From contig OX579641.1 in the NCBI GenBank assembly GCA_951230915.1, forward strand, positions 8,680,001-8,744,000: DNA of 64,000 nucleotides. Reading direction: 5' to 3'. The notes under the pieces are model-generated. The model saw nothing but the letters and a program-made list of their open reading frames with translations, was not told the origin of the DNA and did no database searches. Below, piece after piece: positions 38,881 to 50,502 of this stretch (positions are counted from its first letter, which is position 1; each line of letters opens with the position of its first letter). This DNA comes from Antitrichia curtipendula. Lineage: Eukaryota; Streptophyta; Bryopsida; Hypnales; Leucodontaceae. Position numbers and translations under genes: made by a program.

Positions 38881-39345
38881 ATACGGAACTTGCTCACTGC
38901 TTTCAAATTCTCAAACTCTTATCTGGATCACTCCAGCTGAGGTATTTTATTCAATTATCTGGAGCACTCCGGATGACTCATTGTGGCCATGCTTAAGGTG
39001 GAACTCGCTCAGTGCTTTCAAATTATGTGATTCATCTAGATCACTCCAGATAACATATTATCTTCAATAATCTGGAGCACTCCAGATGACTCATTGTTTC
39101 CAGGCGTGATGGTGGAACTCGCTCAGTGCTTTCAAATTTACTGACTTTCATCTGGATCACTCCAGATAGGATATTCTCTTCAAATATCTGGAGTAGTCCA
39201 GATGACTCAGTGATTCCAGGCTTTGAGGTGGAACTCTCTCAATGCTTTCAAATTAACTGACTCTCATCTGGATCAATCCAGATGTGATAACATCTTGATT
39301 TATCTGGAGCACTCCAGATGTCTCATTGTGAACATGCTTGAAGCA
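38880..39345. repeat. 114-bp tandem array carrying paired hairpin motifs
   Basis: Four units spaced about 114 bases, marked by GGAACTCGCTCAGTGCTTTC near 38887, 39001, 39115 and 39229. Each unit contains two hairpin motifs: an ATCTGGATCACTCCAGAT form and a TATCTGGAGCACTCCAGATG form, separated by an AT-rich spacer. It lies upstream of the ParB-like gene and faces the transposase arm, so it may be a promoter or a protein-binding array. Confidence 0.88.
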
Positions 39346-42300
39346 TGAAGATTCCGTTATATTCCTATCTATCAAATTACTTAGCCTCCGACCTTCTACT
39401 TTTATGTGGCCTTTTGCGGATCCTGCCTGCTGCTCGATATTTCAGACAATCCTATGGATCACTTTGTATGAGATTATTGTAGAAATCTAACTACAGAAAT
39501 GTATCTGGAAGCTTCGAGGTCCGCGGTCATAGGACAAGTTTTGGGGGTAATAGAGTTAACTTCCACGGTAGTAGGATTTAGGGTGGAATTGCTTACGGAT
39601 TATCCCACACTGGTGTTGTTTCCTTGCCTCGCCGTGTTTCCATGATCTTTCTTACTAACTTCGAATACCTGTATACAACCAGCAGTGTATAATTTAATAT
39701 ACAATGACCACATTGTATTCGAAGGATGTCTCGTTTTTTCCTGAATGTGCATATTGTTTCAAATTAAGCATTGACAAAACCCAAAGCGTTGACAAATTAA
39801 AATAATACAAATTCAAACATTGCTTGCATGCTGTTTCAAACAGACATTGCAGCGAAGTAAATTGATTTTCAAACAATGACTATCTAACTATCTAACTACA
39901 AGACACCTCCTGGAATTCTCCACATGCATGAACTACAACTTCTGCATACATAACCCCGCAACCCTAAACTTCAAACAAATGAACACATGATTGAACTAAA
40001 ACTTACAACAAATTAATGAACTAAAACTGTAATCAAGTTTATAGACTTCAAATACGGCCTACTATTCTCAATCATGATCCTTTCAAATGGTGATGCGTTT
40101 GGGAGAAAGAGTCAACTGAAGGCAACTGAAGCTGCAATATTATTATTTGGAAAAACAAACAACCATGATTGAATCAAGAGGAACCTAAACCTCCATTACA
40201 CAAGGAGACCTGTACTACCTGTACTACCAAACTAGTTCACTGTCTTTCATGTGGCATCTTCGGCGCTAACAGAGCTGCCGCACCCTCAGTCAGAGTCAAG
40301 CAAGCCAAGTTGAATGTGCAAGAGGAAACACACCGTAAATCTAAGTAGAAACACAACGGAAATTCAAGAGGAAACACACCATCCAGGAAAATAAACTGAA
40401 CTTCACCCTCTCTAGATTTTCTCACTAGCTCTCACACACTGGAACTTACCACAAAAATGTGGTGACCACGGCAGCCGCACTTGCTTCGCGGCGCAAATCG
40501 GTGTCCCAACGTTCGTGGCGGTGGACTTCAGTTGCTGCTCCGACTGCTTCAACGTTGGTGGCAAGTCGATGTCCGGGACGTTGGTGGTGACTAGTAAGAG
40601 CTGCTTCTGCTGCAAATCGGCGTACTCCTCCCGACCGCGCAATGTAGTCGGTTTCAATCACGGACTCACAAGCTCGTAGAAGCAGAGAGGTGGGCGGAAG
40701 AGGAGGGAGGAGGAAGTACCAACGCGCGGCGGAAGAGGAGGGAGGACATACGGTACCAGCGCACGGTGGAAGAAGACGAAGGACCTACAGCGGAAGAGTA
40801 CGGCGGAAGAGCACAGTGCAAGAGGAGGGCGGAGAGACGACAACAAAAATCACGACGGGAGCTCGACGCGGAGAGACAGTGCACATCGAGTAGTCACCAC
40901 GCACAATGGGAGCTTGCGGAGAGAGAGTGCACATCGGGAGAGGGAGCCGCCATCGGGAGGGAGGCAGGTTGAGCAGGAGGTGATGCTCAAGGCTCCCACG
41001 TGATGGCGCCGTCCCTGCCATGATTACAAATGAATGAACTTCATTCATTTCATTAGTGGGAGACTTGGGGGGGATTATCGAGAAGTCAAATGAATGAAGT
41101 TCATTCATTTGATTATTATGGGTTTAGGATATGAGCTCCAATTTTTTGTCGTCCAACCCAAATCATTCCATTCCATCTATATTTTTTTGATTGACTATGT
41201 GTCAATAGAACTAGTTTGTTTTTGTGGGTTTTTTTAAACACATGGACAATCTCCATTGAGAAGGAAAAAAGTACAGTAGAACTAGAATTTATTTCCACAC
41301 TAGGGCCGTAAAATTCATATTGCATTTTTTTTTTATTACTTAGCTAATAGAACTGGTTTATTATTTCTATACTTATGAGGGCCCTAATTTTTGGAGTTGG
41401 ATGTGAATCAATAAGATAGATTTATTATTTCCACACTAGGGCTCTAAAATTCACACTAAATTTTTTTTGTCATCCAATACACCTCATTGGAATTCATATT
41501 ATGATTGCTTATTTAAATATTCTTGTAGAATTTTATTAATTTAATATTCTTATAAAATTAACATTCAAGTCTATTTAAGATTTAATTCTTTATGTACTAA
41601 GAGTTCATAATATTAAGGTACAAACTTTGATTGATTATATTGTAGAAAGTATAATGTAATAAAAAATTTTAATACATCATTGTTTGCAATAAAAAAACAT
41701 TATATGCATTGGTTTAAATAAATGATTATTTAAATTAATCAAAGAAACCATTTCAATTCAAACTTTAACATTTCCTAAAAAAATGTGAGACCCAATCTGA
41801 ACTTCTTAGTCATTCAAAGGTTAAAGTTTTATACAATCATATTGCCAAGTACTTGCTTAATATTAGTTATTAATAGATTATTATGAAATTCACTATTTGT
41901 GGGCCATATACCAACGTAATAATTTTTGCAAAGTTGATATGAAATTTATTATGGTAATTTAAATCAAATCTCCATGATTAACAATCAAGTATTGAATGTC
42001 TGCGTGTTTTACATTAAAGCCATTGATGCATTATTTTGAAATAATGATTGAGTATTGTAATCATAATTCTATATTCAATCATGTCAATATTCAAAAGTAA
42101 TATCAAAATTATTATTTATGAATGTCTACACTATAAACCCAACGAAAAAAATATTTTGGGGTATGATGAATACCTCCAAAGGGCACTAGTTACATTATTT
42201 AGTCACAATTGAATGAACAAATTGTTCACAATTCCATTTTTTTATTCCCAGAAAGGGCCTGCCCAGGACATTCCCTTAAACTGGAAGTTGTAATAAATAT

Positions 42301-43515
42301 CAAAAGAAGCATATTAGCAGAGGAAATTGGATAGGCCATTCAACACAAGAAATATATACAAACTTATAGTTATTTCCAGATAATTTTTTTTTGATGCTTG
42401 CTCTAAAATAAGCCCTCCAAGTATATGGAGATGCTTTGGAAGTCATCTTTCTCACGATGCACATATCACATATTTGGGAAGCGTGCACAAATTCCTAGAC
42501 AAAAAAGGATGGAAATGAAAATAAAAAAATAAGTTATGGTGCTTGCTCTAATTTATATCCTCCAAGTATGTGGGGATGCTTAAGAAGTCATCCTTCTCAA
42601 AAATGCACATACCATACACTTAGGGGGCATGCATAAATTCCTAAAAAAAGTTAGTGTAAACAAAATAATAAGGAGATCTAAAGATGTATGTAAATATAAA
42701 ATGAAAGTATATATATATATATATATATATGTTTTTTTTTTTGTTTTTTTTTGTTTTAATTTTTGTTTTTTGTGTGTGTACACACGTGTGTGTAATGTGT
42801 ACAAAGTAAATGATGAATATTTTATTTTGAATCCCTTTATTATTTTTGGATGTAGGGCCTAAAAGTAATTCAAAAATCCTATTTTGAGCAAGTACTTGGT
42901 TCTATTATTGTATATGTGTTTTCTAAAAATAGAAGTGTAGAAAATTCAAAATTTTGATCTTTTAGGATTGTAAGAAACATAGTGAGAATTTTGAAAATTA
43001 GGTTTAGGGAGTTTTAAAAATTTTGATTTTTTTTTTTAAATTGGCTCGGATCTTATATATGGCATGTACATGATTCATGTGAGAGTTTGGAAGTAGTATA
43101 TTTTGGAAGCAGTCTTAATTATAACAAATTTAGTGAAATTTGACAATCTAGATGGTCAGTGAAAGCTAGAACTCTAATGTAAAAGGTTTGTTTTACTCTT
43201 GAAAAGTGAAAAAGGTCTATTGTGAGTGAATCCTTTCACTTTTCAAAGAAGTGAAAGACCTCTAATCATGTAAATTAAAGGTATATTTTACATTTCAAAA
43301 AAATAAATGAATTCTAATGTAAAAGATTGCTGTCACTTTTAGATATAAGTGTTTAAATTGAGTAGCAAAAGCCATATGAAATATTATTTGCATTCACCAC
43401 ATTGGATGTATTTACAATTATTATTTGTTAATAAATTTGAAGTATTTGAATTATCTCTATAAAACTATAGAATATATACAATCATGAGGGGAATTCAAAG
43501 AGAGGGAAAGGTAAT
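39346..43515. other. AT-rich block between the two arms of the large element
   Basis: No supported gene. A GC-richer, purine-rich patch at 40440-40980 gives many overlapping open frames on both strands, which is typical of low-complexity DNA. Two near-perfect palindromes of AAATGAATGAACTTCATTCA type lie near 41028 and 41088. A TA microsatellite lies at 42708-42730. The remainder is featureless AT-rich sequence. Confidence 0.5.
42708..42730. repeat. TA dinucleotide microsatellite
   Basis: About eleven TA units followed by a poly-T run. Confidence 0.9.
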
Positions 43516-44550
43516 ATGACCATGGTAAACAAAGCTCATGCAAAAGCACGGTACAACAAATCTTTGAAGAAGATGTTTGAAAAAATAGGTCCACATGAAG
43601 ATAATGAATGTGTTATAATTTCACGAACTCACAGTTTAGAAGATATTGCTTCAGATGGAATGGTGATGGATGAGATTCCTTGTGATTATCTAATGCTACA
43701 CAAAAATAAAGTAGCCATCTAAGATAAGAACACAAAAGACATAGTGCTAGTGATTTCATTCACAAAGTTTGAAGACATCAAATCTAACTTTTGAAGATTA
43801 TTAATTATGAAGACTTTGAAAACTTGACAACATCTCCAACAAAATTGAGGAAGGGAGGCTTAGGGTACATAAGAAAACCCCAGGACCAAGTGAATGAAAA
43901 AATGTTTCCATTACGGTGGAGAGGTGGCATAAATAGAGGATACACCATGGGTCACTATGTCATGGGAGTATTAAAAACTCTAAAACCGCTATAGATGAAC
44001 GGGAAGAAGACCAAGTGGAGTTGGTGAAACGGATTGCAGAGTTTTAATATGAATGAAGGACTGGTTTATGAAACTAAGACCATGCATGTACAAGAAAACT
44101 ATAGATGAGGGATTACAAACTAGCATTCGATTACAGGGCAAAACAGAGTTTATGAATCTTCAAGAACGCTCTGTAGGATTCACAAGTTCTCTCATTCATA
44201 CGATGTCTGAGTCAATGATTTCTACAATACTATCTATTGGGATCAAAACCACAGTTCTTATGTGTTTGGGATTTGGGCACCTACAATAGAACAAAATGGG
44301 AGATTAGCACAAATAAGTGATGATTGGATTTTATTGTAATGGGAGGCATTTTGTTCTTCTGCATTACAAAATTTGTGTCAACTTTGGACGTGTGATGGCA
44401 TTGTTGAAATAATTTGGCAAGGGAAAATTGACTTCCACGGCACTTCACAATCAAGAATGGTAGATGGATTTACCCGTTTTGGCACATCTGCCCGGATACC
44501 AATTTTTGGGAAGATAGAGTTCAAAGTTTGATAAAACAGCACGGTGCTGA
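43516..44550 (+). pseudogene. Decayed coding sequence, possibly a 2-oxoglutarate/Fe(II) oxygenase-like protein
   Basis: Three successive open frames (43516-43722, 43791-43994 and 44053-44289) and further readable sequence to about 44520 give protein-like text broken by stops and frameshifts. Late segments read SYVFGIWAP near 44260, then WTCDGIVEIIWQGKIDFHGT and TRFGTSARIP near 44390-44500. The order W, His-Gly-Thr and Arg resembles the C-terminal half of a double-stranded beta-helix oxygenase as seen in some transposon-linked families. The match is weak and by eye only; it could be another family. The base composition is AT-rich, unlike the element genes on either side, so it may be a separate insertion. 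Confidence 0.35.
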
Positions 44551-45458
44551 AAAAGATGTGAATATAGTTAGTACGGAACAAAAAGAAACTGTTGAGTACA
44601 GATAAGCATAAACTATATGATAATATTAGATAAAGAAGTACAAGTTTCTAATGAAATAATTTAGGAATTTACCAACTTTGAAAATATTATAGGGTACCAA
44701 TTTCTTATCCAATGGTTTTTGTTTCCATTGTGTAAACTTTCCTAATTTGAAGGGTAATTTATTTCTTTAGCTTCTCAACAAGCTAGTATTTTTAGTTTCT
44801 ATGTTGGATATTTATTATTTTCCATCTCCCCTTATTTCCATCTTATCCCATTTTATATTCCATGCCCCACATTATTTATATTTTTTATAACTCTATTTTA
44901 GTTTGTGTGGTAAAATGTTAGATCAATCAAATACACACTACTTGTTAATAGACTTGTTTAGAATTCCTATGTCTTCAAGGAATGTCTATAACATTTTGAA
45001 AATAACAATCATGAATTGTGGAAGATTTTGTTCACTTGAATTATTTATTTACCTTTGTAGTTATTATGTATTTGTTTGATTCATGTGTGATGAGAATGGA
45101 TTGGGACGCTTAGTTTGTGTTTATGAAAAAGTTTAACTTCATGTGGTAGGGATGATGTCAAAGTTGCAGTACTTTGAAATCCGACCATCTCCTCTCCAAT
45201 CGTTCTATTCAAGTTGAATGATGTATTTTTTTGTTTTTTTGTTTTTGGTACGGTGAGATCTGGAGGACTACGCATCCCCCGGTTGCGTGCTTGGTACCAT
45301 TGGAAAGCCCTCAGCGAGAAGGGGTGCATGGGCTTTGTTTCATGGCGTTCGGACCTATGGTGGAACAGTTGTGCATTTTTTAGTTATTTTTGGTTTAAAA
45401 AAATTAAATAATTACTTTTACTTACAATTTGCCTGTGGTAACGGTACATGGCACACTA
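44551..45458. other. AT-rich DNA, no gene seen
   Basis: Nothing recognisable. Short open frames on both strands near 45081-45496 overlap one another and look random. Confidence 0.45.
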
Positions 45459-45675
45459 CACTAATGATGGTATTTAGTGTTACCTACACTAATTGATGTA
45501 AATATGCTACAACGTTTCACTCTGGAGGAATATTTTTACCAACTATGTTTACAGAGATCCTCATTTTTAATGAATATTGATATTGTTCTCATGGGTAAAA
45601 ATACCCATCAAGAGTAAAAAACTATATCTTTTTTATTCAAATTAGTGTAGGTAACACTAAATACCATCTTTAGTG
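45459..45675. mobile_element. MITE, CACTAATGATGG family, copy 2
   Basis: Terminal inverted repeats of about 36 bases with one mismatch, starting CACTAATGATGGTATTTAGT, flanked by TA (45457-45458 and 45676-45677). At 217 bases it is shorter than copy 1 at 4554-4894 but has the same end sequence. Confidence 0.88.
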
Positions 45676-47170
45676 TAATCTAGTTGAAGCTAAGCTTGGT
45701 TCCCAGTGCACTAAGTTCTTCCTCACTGAAAGTTCCCAATGATTATAACATACTGGGAGCATAATGGGAACATATCGGGAATACTTCTAACCCTTTTTTC
45801 ATGTCATGCCCAAAACCATATTCCACTCTTTCTTCACATAGTGCTTCTAAATTTCATAGGAACTAGATTCTTTATTATTTTTCAATTATTTTTTTCATTG
45901 TGAAGACATACTTTGAATCCATTGTTTGGATTTTTGAATTTCAAAATAATGTGGTGAAATTATTTCTCAAGAAGTCTTGTGAGCCATTGTAAAGTTTTGG
46001 ATATTGTTGCATAATTGCAACATTTTTTTGAATGTGATCCATGTTTTATTTTTTCTTGAAATTTTTTTGGAGACATTCCTAACATGATTTACAATTTGAG
46101 ATTTAAAAAATTTCAGCACCATAGTACAAAATTTACAACAATCAATGGTCAAAGGCAGGACGGTGAAGCTTCTGGCACAGTGAGAAACAAAGGGGGTTCA
46201 ACTCAAATGCTCATATCTTTGAAACCGTATGGTCAAATGTTTACTTATGGAATTTTTACCAGTTGTTCTTCTTCAAGTATAGTACAGAATCCAACGGTTA
46301 TACTAGGAAAAAAATTTCGTTGAAATTTTCTATAAACGCAGCAGTAGTGGCAATTTTGAGTGGATTTTCACAGAAAATCCGCTTGGTCCTTTAGGGGTTA
46401 AAATTGCTGTTTGACTGCATCCACGTGGTCATAGTTAATTTATATAAATTAAAATTAAAAGACAATTAGTAGAATTCGCAGTCTAGGATTCTAAAGTAAG
46501 ATTTTTTCTGAACATTCAGTTGTAAAAACTGGGAGGGTTTCATTCCACCTAAACCGCTTGGGTTTAGGGTTTTTGTGTCACGATGTGGGTTTATTAGGAA
46601 AAAGCATCTATTATGAAGTAACTAAAGAAGTCGTGTACCTTCATAAAGTAATCGCGGATGGAATTAAAATTCCCAATGTCAGTGGACCGGTTCTCCAACC
46701 TAGCCAGAGTTTATGTGAGTGCATCAAAATTCAAAGTCTTCTCATATTCTGTCAGACACGTGTCATTCAGAAAATCCAAATACTTAACATGCGCAGAGTA
46801 TCTTACCTACACAATGTATGAAATATTATTCTCCCCCCAGTTTCTTGCCATTTGAACGGAATAGTATATCAGAACTTACATTATACCATTTGCAATGTTG
46901 TGAAGGTTCCTAAAAATTCTGGCTGACACAGGAGACTGAAGTCAACCCACCTGCATACTTGCCAATACTCATACCTTGTCAGACCCTTTCATTATATTTG
47001 ATCCAAAACTTAACGTAGCTAGCTTTATTGAGTTTGTTGAAAGAAACGGAACATTATCATTCTATTAACGGAAAAATATGAAAGTTATTGAATTTCGAAG
47101 TTTCTGTATCAATAAAAAATTTAGGAAATTAATTTTACTTCTTTTTGGCTATGACAACGGCACATGGGCA
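45676..47170. other. Repeat-derived DNA with a TTAACCCCTAAAG-family fragment
   Basis: The stretch 46190-46402 matches the right half of the element at 29632-30219 and ends CCTTTAGGGGTTAA. No gene is supported. Open frames at 46558-46855 lack family resemblance. Sequence at 47140-47185 resembles 45410-45455 (a GACAACGGCACATGG-type stretch). Confidence 0.5.
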
Positions 47171-48780
47171 CACTAGTTTCTTCTATATTAGGAGGAAGTC
47201 CGTGTTACCTTCTATTTCCTTAATTGAAGTAGTAGTTTTTTTGGTTTTTTTTTCTTTTTTTCTTTTTTAGATTTGAAACCTTGGGTCATTACAAGGTTAT
47301 TCAAAAATTCTACTGCTGTCTTTTAGAAATATCATAAAGACTCTTATACTTCTAAGAAAGTATTTTGCAGCTCTTTTTTCTAAATGATTCTCTTCATAAA
47401 AGGACCTTTTTTGAAGCAAATAATAATGTTGCCTCGCACATTGATAATGCCTGCTGATTACCATACTGACACAACTACTGATACCCTGTTAACTCCTCAT
47501 TATCACACAAAGCACACAACTTAACCAACATGCGGCTGCATTTGGTAAAGGCACTAATTAAAAGTGATTTGCCGGCGATTTCTGGGCCTATGCCTTAAAT
47601 CTAGCTGAGTAAAGGGGTCAGGCTTGATGGGTAACCAGTTACATAATTGCACTGGTCACAATAATGTGATGAGTATACCGGCCAGCCCATCCAGGGTTTG
47701 TTTCTTTCACCAAGTTACAAAATTCATGCAAAGGTTTGGATTTTGTGTGATGCACTTAGTTGCAGAGTGAAGAAAGCCAGTTTATACTCTATAGTGCAGA
47801 TCAGCTCGAAGGTGTCTCAATGGTGCTTGGGTCACAAAACAGCGGCCAACAGGTGGTGTATAAGTCTGATGAAAATTTGTTTTTTGACGACTTAAGTTTT
47901 GTGTTTTGAGCTTGATTGCATCTTTTTCTCTGGCGAATAACGATAACAAGTTGTGGCTACCTGCAGACACCTCGTACACGTCGATTAGCATACTAATTGT
48001 TCGCTTGTTGGCATGGGTACAGGTGAGGGTTGCCACCTCCGGAGGATTTTTTGTCAAAAATCTCCAAACTCTTTTCTTGACAAACGAAGAACCTGCATTT
48101 CTGGAAACTGCTATGTTGGGGCATCAATATCCCATGCATGGGCCAGAATATGTCTTTATTTGTCATTGGTAGCTTATCGTCGGTCATGTTGCAGCTTTGA
48201 AACTCTTTTTAGAACTTACTGTATTTGGTAGATGGGCACATTGGCTGCTCAGACAACAAACAGTACTGATTCTTTTATTTTGCTGATTCTTTTATACTTT
48301 ATGAGAAGCAATCACTTACTCATACTCCAGAAATTTCAGCCATCATACTCCAGAAATTTCAGCCATCATACTCCAGAAATTTCAGCCATTATTCACTTCG
48401 TTTTTGGACTGTCTAAGGCCGAGTTGATTGAGACTGATTGGGCTTACTGTTACTGTCGATCAAGGAACTGATTGGGCTTACTGTCGATCTAGTTTACAGT
48501 GATGTTCAATGGCTGAAAATGATAGGCTCTTAGTTTAGTTCTTTACACATATGTTCGCAATGTAAGTCCTAACTGGACTTAAAAAACGAATAAGTAAAGA
48601 ATCATATTTTATCTTCTCTGAACAAAAGGACTTCATGGTTAAATACTAGAATGATTCCTATTTCCTAAACTGAGTGAGATTTTTGAATGGGAGGTAGAAT
48701 CTACTTTGAATTCAATCAGAGAAGTACTAAAAAAACCCTTTTTTTTTTCTTTTTTTTTTTTTTTTTTTTTCTAACAAATG
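47171..48780. repeat. Diverged relative of the 33-bp-TIR element at 5620
   Basis: Blocks near 47820-47860 (GGTGCTTGGGTCACAAAACA), 47935-48055 (GTACAGGTGAGGGTTGCCAC) and 48695-48750 match the first element in the same order and at similar spacing. The terminal inverted repeats are missing or unrecognisable, so the borders are approximate. Confidence 0.6.
48321..48389. repeat. 23-bp tandem repeat, three copies
   Basis: Three perfect units of CATACTCCAGAAATTTCAGC plus CAT, starting at 48321, 48344 and 48367. Confidence 0.95.
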
Positions 48781-49785
48781 AAAATTGAAGTAGTTTTGGG
48801 GATGTGGCATAAATTTGCTGTGAAAGTCTCAACAGAGCACCTGCACGGGGAAAATTCTATGATTACTGTTTGTACTGTGTATGAAATACTCCATAGTTAT
48901 GTAACGAACTTTTAATGCTCATGAAGCTACAAATTGAAGATTTTGATTCCGATGAAATAGGATTCCACTGCACCATCAAGGGAGTGGAATAGGGAATTTA
49001 GGAAGTCATATTTTGAAACCACGAGCCACACTAATGCGGCATCGACTGCTGAATAATGCCTTTACTAGCTGACAATCTTCCGTTAGTCAAAGTGTAGAAA
49101 GAAGATCCGCCGCCAAGGTATCCCATGCACAATTCTGGCGGGATTTCAAATTATTCAAAAAAATTCCCCTTCGCCGCGGAGGCCAACTCTCTCATGGTCA
49201 GTCATTCTTTTTTTTTTTTGAATTCCACTGAATCCTCCTCCGCATCTCTAATCTCCAAGTTCTAGCGATTTGATGTAAGGAAACGACATATTGCTGTGCT
49301 GAGGGTGTTCGTGCAGAGGACTTCACTGACGACGGCGCTTTGTGCAGAAGGTGAGAGATCATCACTTCATTATACGAAAGTTTTCAAGTTCTAGTGCGTC
49401 AATTTAGATTTAAATGATTGACCCCGACAGAATGCTCCACTATTGCGTTCAATATGATCAGTTGCGCTCACACACTTTGAGACCATTGTAGTGAAAATGA
49501 TTCATTTAGTCGGACCGAAGAGGGGAGCAGAGAGAGGATGCCGAAAATGATAGCATTAAGTAGAAAAGGATGTTTACAACAATCTCGGTCTGCTTCAAGG
49601 TATGTGCCAGTCTACGGAAGCCACACGTGTATACAGAATACATGTACACATGTATTTCTGTACCAGTATGTACATACATGAACGATACGAGTATGTATAT
49701 TTCATTCTAGGTGTACTGAAGTACAGAACGTAGCAGTTTCAAGAGGAGTTGGTAAAAAGTCTAGTCAGTCATTGTAATAAATCAT
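48781..49785. other. Region upstream of the transposase arm
   Basis: No gene is supported. It is less AT-rich after 49030, with short pyrimidine tracts; it could include the transposase promoter or an older gene fragment. Confidence 0.35.
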
Positions 49786-50272
49786 CATCTGGATTGATCC
49801 AGATGAAATGGAGGACCTGGACAGATGTCCACCTTTGTATTAACCTAAACCCATGAAGAAGGAGATCATTTTTGGATAAATTGTCGACTTCATGAGTACG
49901 CCTACTTGGTACTGTTCAATAACTGATTAATGACGGTTCACTTTATCTGGATCACTCCAGTTGTTGAATTCTATTTGGATCACTCCGGTTGTTGAATGCT
50001 GTTTGGATCACTCCAGTTGCTGAATTCTATCTGGATCACTCCTGTTGTTGAGTTCTATCTGGATCACTCCAGTTGTTGAATACTATCTGGATCACTCTTG
50101 TTGATGAATTCTTTCTGGATCACATCAACTGCTTGGGAATGGTTGATACTAGTCATTGAATCTCTGTACTCTGCAATCTAGGTAGAGATGTGACTATTTC
50201 ACATCTCTAGTGATCGAGATGAGGCTGGTTCAGCTGGAGTGATCCAGATACGGCTTCCTATTTGGAGTGCTC
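49786..50272. repeat. Hairpin-motif array with a 32-bp tandem core, upstream of the transposase
   Basis: A near-perfect palindrome CATCTGGATTGATCCAGATG is at 49786-49805. From about 49940 to 50130 about six 32-base units follow, each ATCTGGATCACTCCAGTTGT then TGAATTCT, with substitutions. Two more motif copies lie at 50232-50272. This mirrors the array at 38466-39345 on the other arm. Confidence 0.88.
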
Positions 50273-50502
50273 TAGATGTAGAATAGCTAGGGGTTCTATT
50301 TTAGGTTGCATATCTAAGTTGATCATGGTATGTAGCTTTCTGTGTCTTTCTGACCCCGTAAATAAGGGATTTCAAAATTTCATATGTCATATATTACCAT
50401 TGAGTGTTTATCCCTCTGAATATTTCTCATAGTTCTATTTGCTTCCTTGATTCTCAGGCCTCTTTTACGTTCGAACGTATCCTTGACTCCTTGACCAATT
50501 GT

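Noticed and set aside
40237..41108. Cluster of overlapping frames on both strands
   Set aside because: Low-complexity purine/pyrimidine-rich DNA gives open frames on both strands; no motif or splice logic.
49400..50502. Possible upstream exon for the transposase
   Set aside because: An acceptor-like CTCAG occurs near 50456 in frame, but no upstream donor with coding character was found, so the ATG at 50503 is kept.
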